DNA of 64,000 nucleotides from Aplysia californica (Eukaryota > Mollusca > Gastropoda > Aplysiida > Aplysiidae): contig NW_004797825.1 of NCBI RefSeq assembly GCF_000002075.1, forward strand, positions 123,466 through 187,465, in the 5' to 3' direction. Both the position numbers and the translations under genes were made by a program. Position 1 is the stretch's first letter, and each line of letters starts with the position of its first letter. The notes beneath the pieces are model-generated. The model did no database searches and was not told where the DNA came from. It saw only the letters and a list, made by a program, of their open reading frames with translations. Positions 49,852 to 64,000 of this stretch are shown one piece after another.

Positions 49852-50673
49852 TACAGTCGAACCTGCCCTGACGGCCACCTCTATAAGACGGCCACCTGTA
49901 CAAACGGTCACTTTCCATTTCCCCCCTTGCGTTTTCTCTATATAATTTAACTGTGTAAAACGGCCACCTGTCCAACGCAGCCGCGGCCACCATAATTTAA
50001 CACACAACACCTATCATACTAAGCAAAAACACCTGTCTTAGACGGCCACCTTAGAGACTCCATTGCGTTTTGTCATAAATTGTGCACTGGCCCCTGGCGT
50101 TGTGGGCGAGCTGTCATAATTCAATCACCTGTCTTTGGTGTTAGGTAGTCCCTCCAACCGATCATGTTGCGTAGACCCCTCCCACTGTTGACCAATAGCT
50201 ACCAATTTTCAGCTGCTGGTGAGGTTAGCGAGTGATCCCTCATAACCCATAAGCCCCGCCCAGAACTCATACACACATCGTAAGTGAGATGAGTGGTCAC
50301 TGTTTATCCAGTCTGTAACAAAGTAACAAAGGGCGTCAACATGAACTTGTGACAGAAGCGTCGCTCGTTCTGCGAGTGGTGGCGACCCGTGTGTTTGTTT
50401 TAACATGGCACTCCATTTCTGATACATTTCGTTTTATTGTCACCCTTGTGCAAAATCAACAACAAAATAAAAATTACAAACGAAATACAAACCAACAACA
50501 ACAACAACAAAAACAACAAAAATAACAACAATGGGGCTACTTTCGATTGGGACCTCAGATGGGAATGATTTGTTTTCTTCATCTTGATCAGTCCTGCCTA
50601 AGACGGCCACCTGTCTTATACGGCCATTTTCCTCCATGACAATGGGTGGCCGTCTTACACAGGTTTGACTGTA
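49852..50673. mobile_element. pogo/Tigger-like non-autonomous element (GGCCACC family)
   Basis: TACAGTCGAACCTGCCCTGA and the reverse complement of ACACAGGTTTGACTGTA are terminal inverted repeats, with TA at both borders. Four to five GACGGCCACCT motifs lie near the two ends. The middle has no transposase frame. It lies between KIZ and the channel gene. Confidence 0.75.
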
Positions 50674-51685
50674 TTTTAAATGCAAATTTCGGCTTAAAAT
50701 TTTATCTTTGAAAACACTTTGATTAAACTGATGACACATGTTGGGTGAGGTCCTCAGCTGCTTTACGAAACCTTCAACACTTCACACTAGCATTTTAATC
50801 TGTTCAAGCTTGAGAGCATTTAAGTTTTTCAGTATATTTATTTTAATGAAATAATAACGCACCTATCTGTTCAAAAGGTAGGTCAACCGTTACATTGCAT
50901 TATGAACACTTGTTCTACCTTACCAAGATATAATCCATTTGACAGAAGGAACTACATTATACTAGAAAATAATAATTCAAACACATATGGATGCATACTC
51001 ACAAATTGTCAACATCAATCCAAAAGCGCCAAGTCATTTTTTTTACGTTTTGAGAAAATCAAAGAGAATGCCAAATCAGTTCCATTACTTGGGCAAATTA
51101 TTTTTTCAATTAAGAGTAGGAGGGAAATAATGATACAGAATAAAACTACATTTTAAGATGCTCCTTGTTGTCATTATTTGAATAATGGGTTGATCTGGAA
51201 ACCCGAAAAAATTGATTTACGTCATTGTGGCATGATGCTGATAATATACCTATAAGATGATACTCCACATGAACTGGATTTGTGAGACTCACTCAAACAT
51301 TATCAAACAGTGGCAAGAATTCGGTACATATATTGGCAATGGAAGAGACACAACCTACCACAACAGAGCTATGAGCACCAATCATTTCTGTGCACTCACT
51401 GCAACTGATGTTTTCTGGTCCACAGTAGCTGAATTAGCCAGATACACCATCGTTTCAGACAAAAAATTGAAGACCAAAACAACAAAAACACAATTGTCTG
51501 TTGTTATGGAACAGTGTCTTTAAAGTGAGGGGAAACTCTTTCCTTGAGTATTGTTCTAGTTCATTAAAAAAATGAGCTCAATTATGTAAATGTGCCAAAA
51601 CTCTAAATGTTATTCATGTAAAAATTAGGAATTAGGGTTATGGCATCAGTAGGCTAGTGATTAGGCACTGAACTCGCAACTGTAA

Positions 51686-52223
51686 AGGGCCTATTACACG
51701 TACAGGCCGACCGGACAGGTTTCTGGGCCATACGGCCAATCGTAACATGTAATAAGAAATGCAGCTCAAACCGTAGGTGAACATCCGGCGAATGGCCGGC
51801 CGGCCGGATGAAAAACCCCCACAGCCGCTGCCTGTGAATTTGACGTCCGGCCATCCAGCCTTCGAAGTTTGCTGCGCTGGGGACAACTGAAGTAAAATCA
51901 TGTCGTAGATAAAAAATAATACCTGATTCAGAATCAGGGTATCAAAATTAGGGTAATGGCTGCAGAGTGACTCGTTTCATTTTGTATTTAAGGATTTTCC
52001 ATTCCAGCACATTTTTATGTTTTGTGCGTCATGGGGCACACACGTGTGTGAAGTTTCACCCAGACTAGGCCTAGTGTGTAGAATACGTTGCTCGCAAGGT
52101 GCGGCCGCCTTCAGGTCGATTGTGGTGTGTAACAAAAAACCAAGTTTCCTCGATTTCGTCTGGCCGTACGGCCTGCCTACGGTCAAAAACCTGTCCGGTT
52201 GGCCTGTACATGTAATAGGCTCT
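51686..52223. mobile_element. PIF/Harbinger-like MITE, 538 bp
   Basis: AGGGCCTATTACACGTACAG at the left and the reverse complement AGAGCCTATTACATGTACAG at the right are flanked by TAA on both sides. The inverted repeats continue for about 60 bp (GGCCGACCGGACAGGTTT against GGCCAACCGGACAGGTTT). No transposase. Confidence 0.75.
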
Positions 52224-53283
52224 TAAGGTTGTGGGTCAAAATCCTGGTCAGGGCAACATTTTGTGTCCTTGGGCATTATCATTATTAAAACAAAAACTAT
52301 AATCATTATTGTTGTTGTTGCTGATAGTGATCCAGAAGCTTACGGGGCATCTGCTTTTGACCCAAGGTTTTGTCAGTTTACACTGATAATTCAATTACAT
52401 TTGGCAACTCTTCTGCTTAAAGTGTACTTTAGTAACAGGATTTTTGCTGAACTTCAGCCAACCACTGGGTCATGTGTATTTTGTCCCCTTTAAACTTTGG
52501 AAAGCAAACACGGATATTTTCAAGGTCCATGGAAACTTAGGTCCACTGACAACCAACAGATTTTTAAATGAAAACTCTTGCAAAAGTTTTGAAAATAATA
52601 CTTCTGTGACCATTAGATGGAACATATTCACTACCCATGTTGAATTTTGAATGTGACCATATACACATGTGTATGTGTGTGTGAGAACATCAGACAAAAA
52701 GTGCAAGTGCAAATGGTGGTGCATGTAGCTTTGAAAATGTACATGTTTGCTCTTTTAGCATGAATTGTTTATGCTTTGTATATATGTGTCCATTTGGATG
52801 TGTGCATGTATGTCTAGATGAGGGATTTCTTGGTTTTATACAACTGTAAGGTGAAATTTGAAAAGGGCCGATATTATCATTATTGCTGTAAGTATTATTA
52901 TCCTTACCATTGTTCTTTTGCACTGAAGCAAAAGAAACAGCTGTCAGAAACAAAATGTTTGAGTGTAAATGTGAAGAACATCAGCAATTAAGGGATGAAT
53001 GCATGCAGCCAATGGCAATGCTATTAAGAAGTGGATTTAAGTGCTGGTTTGACAAGCAGGAAAGGAGTTTGTGAATATTTTAAACAATGTAATGAGTATT
53101 TTGGGAATTTTTTTCCTTCCTATCTTAGATTGGAAGGAAGGGGTGGGGAGAAGGGGTTAAGAAAGCTTTTTTCACAACATGGGGAGAGACTTGAATGTCC
53201 ATCAAGGGCAAAAAAATCTGCTTATTTACAAGGCTTTTTTGTGTATGTTATAATCTTAGGAAAAAAAACAATGATACGTTCAA

Positions 53284-63740
<10,457 letters not shown>

Positions 63741-64000
63741 CTGAAGAAAGAATTTAATGAAGATCATTTTATCTATTACATATGTAACAGGACAAAAGAA
63801 GTAATTGATTATACATCATGGGAGAGAATAATTGAGGCTCTCGGATTCAGGTTCCAGGCAATCAGTAAATGATCTGAACGTTCCAAGAAAAAAATGAGGA
63901 AAGCAGAAAAAAACACCAAACATTTCTATTCTCTTTCCTTATATACACAAACTGTTGTTGAAGTTTAGTTTTATTTCTCAAACAAAGGTTTCCTTGCATC

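Overview
This is a eukaryotic, intron-rich, AT-rich genomic window. The gene set, the very dense small DNA transposons and tRNA-derived SINEs, and the many AGATCTAGATCT-type stretches suggest a mollusc, probably a gastropod. That placement is inference. I see no prokaryotic genes, no rRNA, no CRISPR array and no virus-like element.

Three host genes can be read by joining in-phase exons. (1) BABAM2/BRE, minus strand, 10164-20732: ten coding exons, 366 codons plus stop, a subunit of the BRCA1-A and BRISC K63-deubiquitinase complexes. (2) KIZ (centrosomal protein kizuna), plus strand, 27269-48619: nineteen coding exons, 807 codons plus stop, complete from start to stop, polyadenylation signal at 48821. 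(3) A two-pore channel, most like TPC3 (TPCN3), minus strand, 53284-63740: the 3' half of the gene, from the domain I-II linker to the stop. Its 5' half lies beyond the right edge. BABAM2 and KIZ diverge; KIZ and the TPC gene converge.

Layout: 1-10 kb is transposon-rich and has no supported gene (hAT-like element, LINE 3' end, long inverted-repeat element, GC-rich tandem repeats). 10-21 kb is BABAM2, with a hAT element nested in a pogo/Tigger-like element, a second Tigger-like copy, a piggyBac-like MITE and a 206-bp tandem duplication in its introns. 21-27 kb is intergenic, with one orphan minus-strand ORF at 24.8-25.0 kb that might be a first exon. 27-49 kb is KIZ; its first intron carries a 1.6-kb hAT-like element, a triplicated 25-bp motif and a hairpin. 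49-53 kb is intergenic with Tigger- and Harbinger-like MITEs. 53-64 kb is the channel gene, with a Tigger-like element, SINEs and a 330-bp GA microsatellite in its introns.

The genes do not form an obvious pathway. I did not find an undescribed multi-gene system. The best leads are a KIZ exon whose splice acceptor lies just inside a piggyBac-like terminus, an 18-nt KIZ microexon, a 56-nt KIZ microintron (or a missing base), a well-conserved-looking central domain in KIZ, and an unresolved splice at the last pore helix of the channel.
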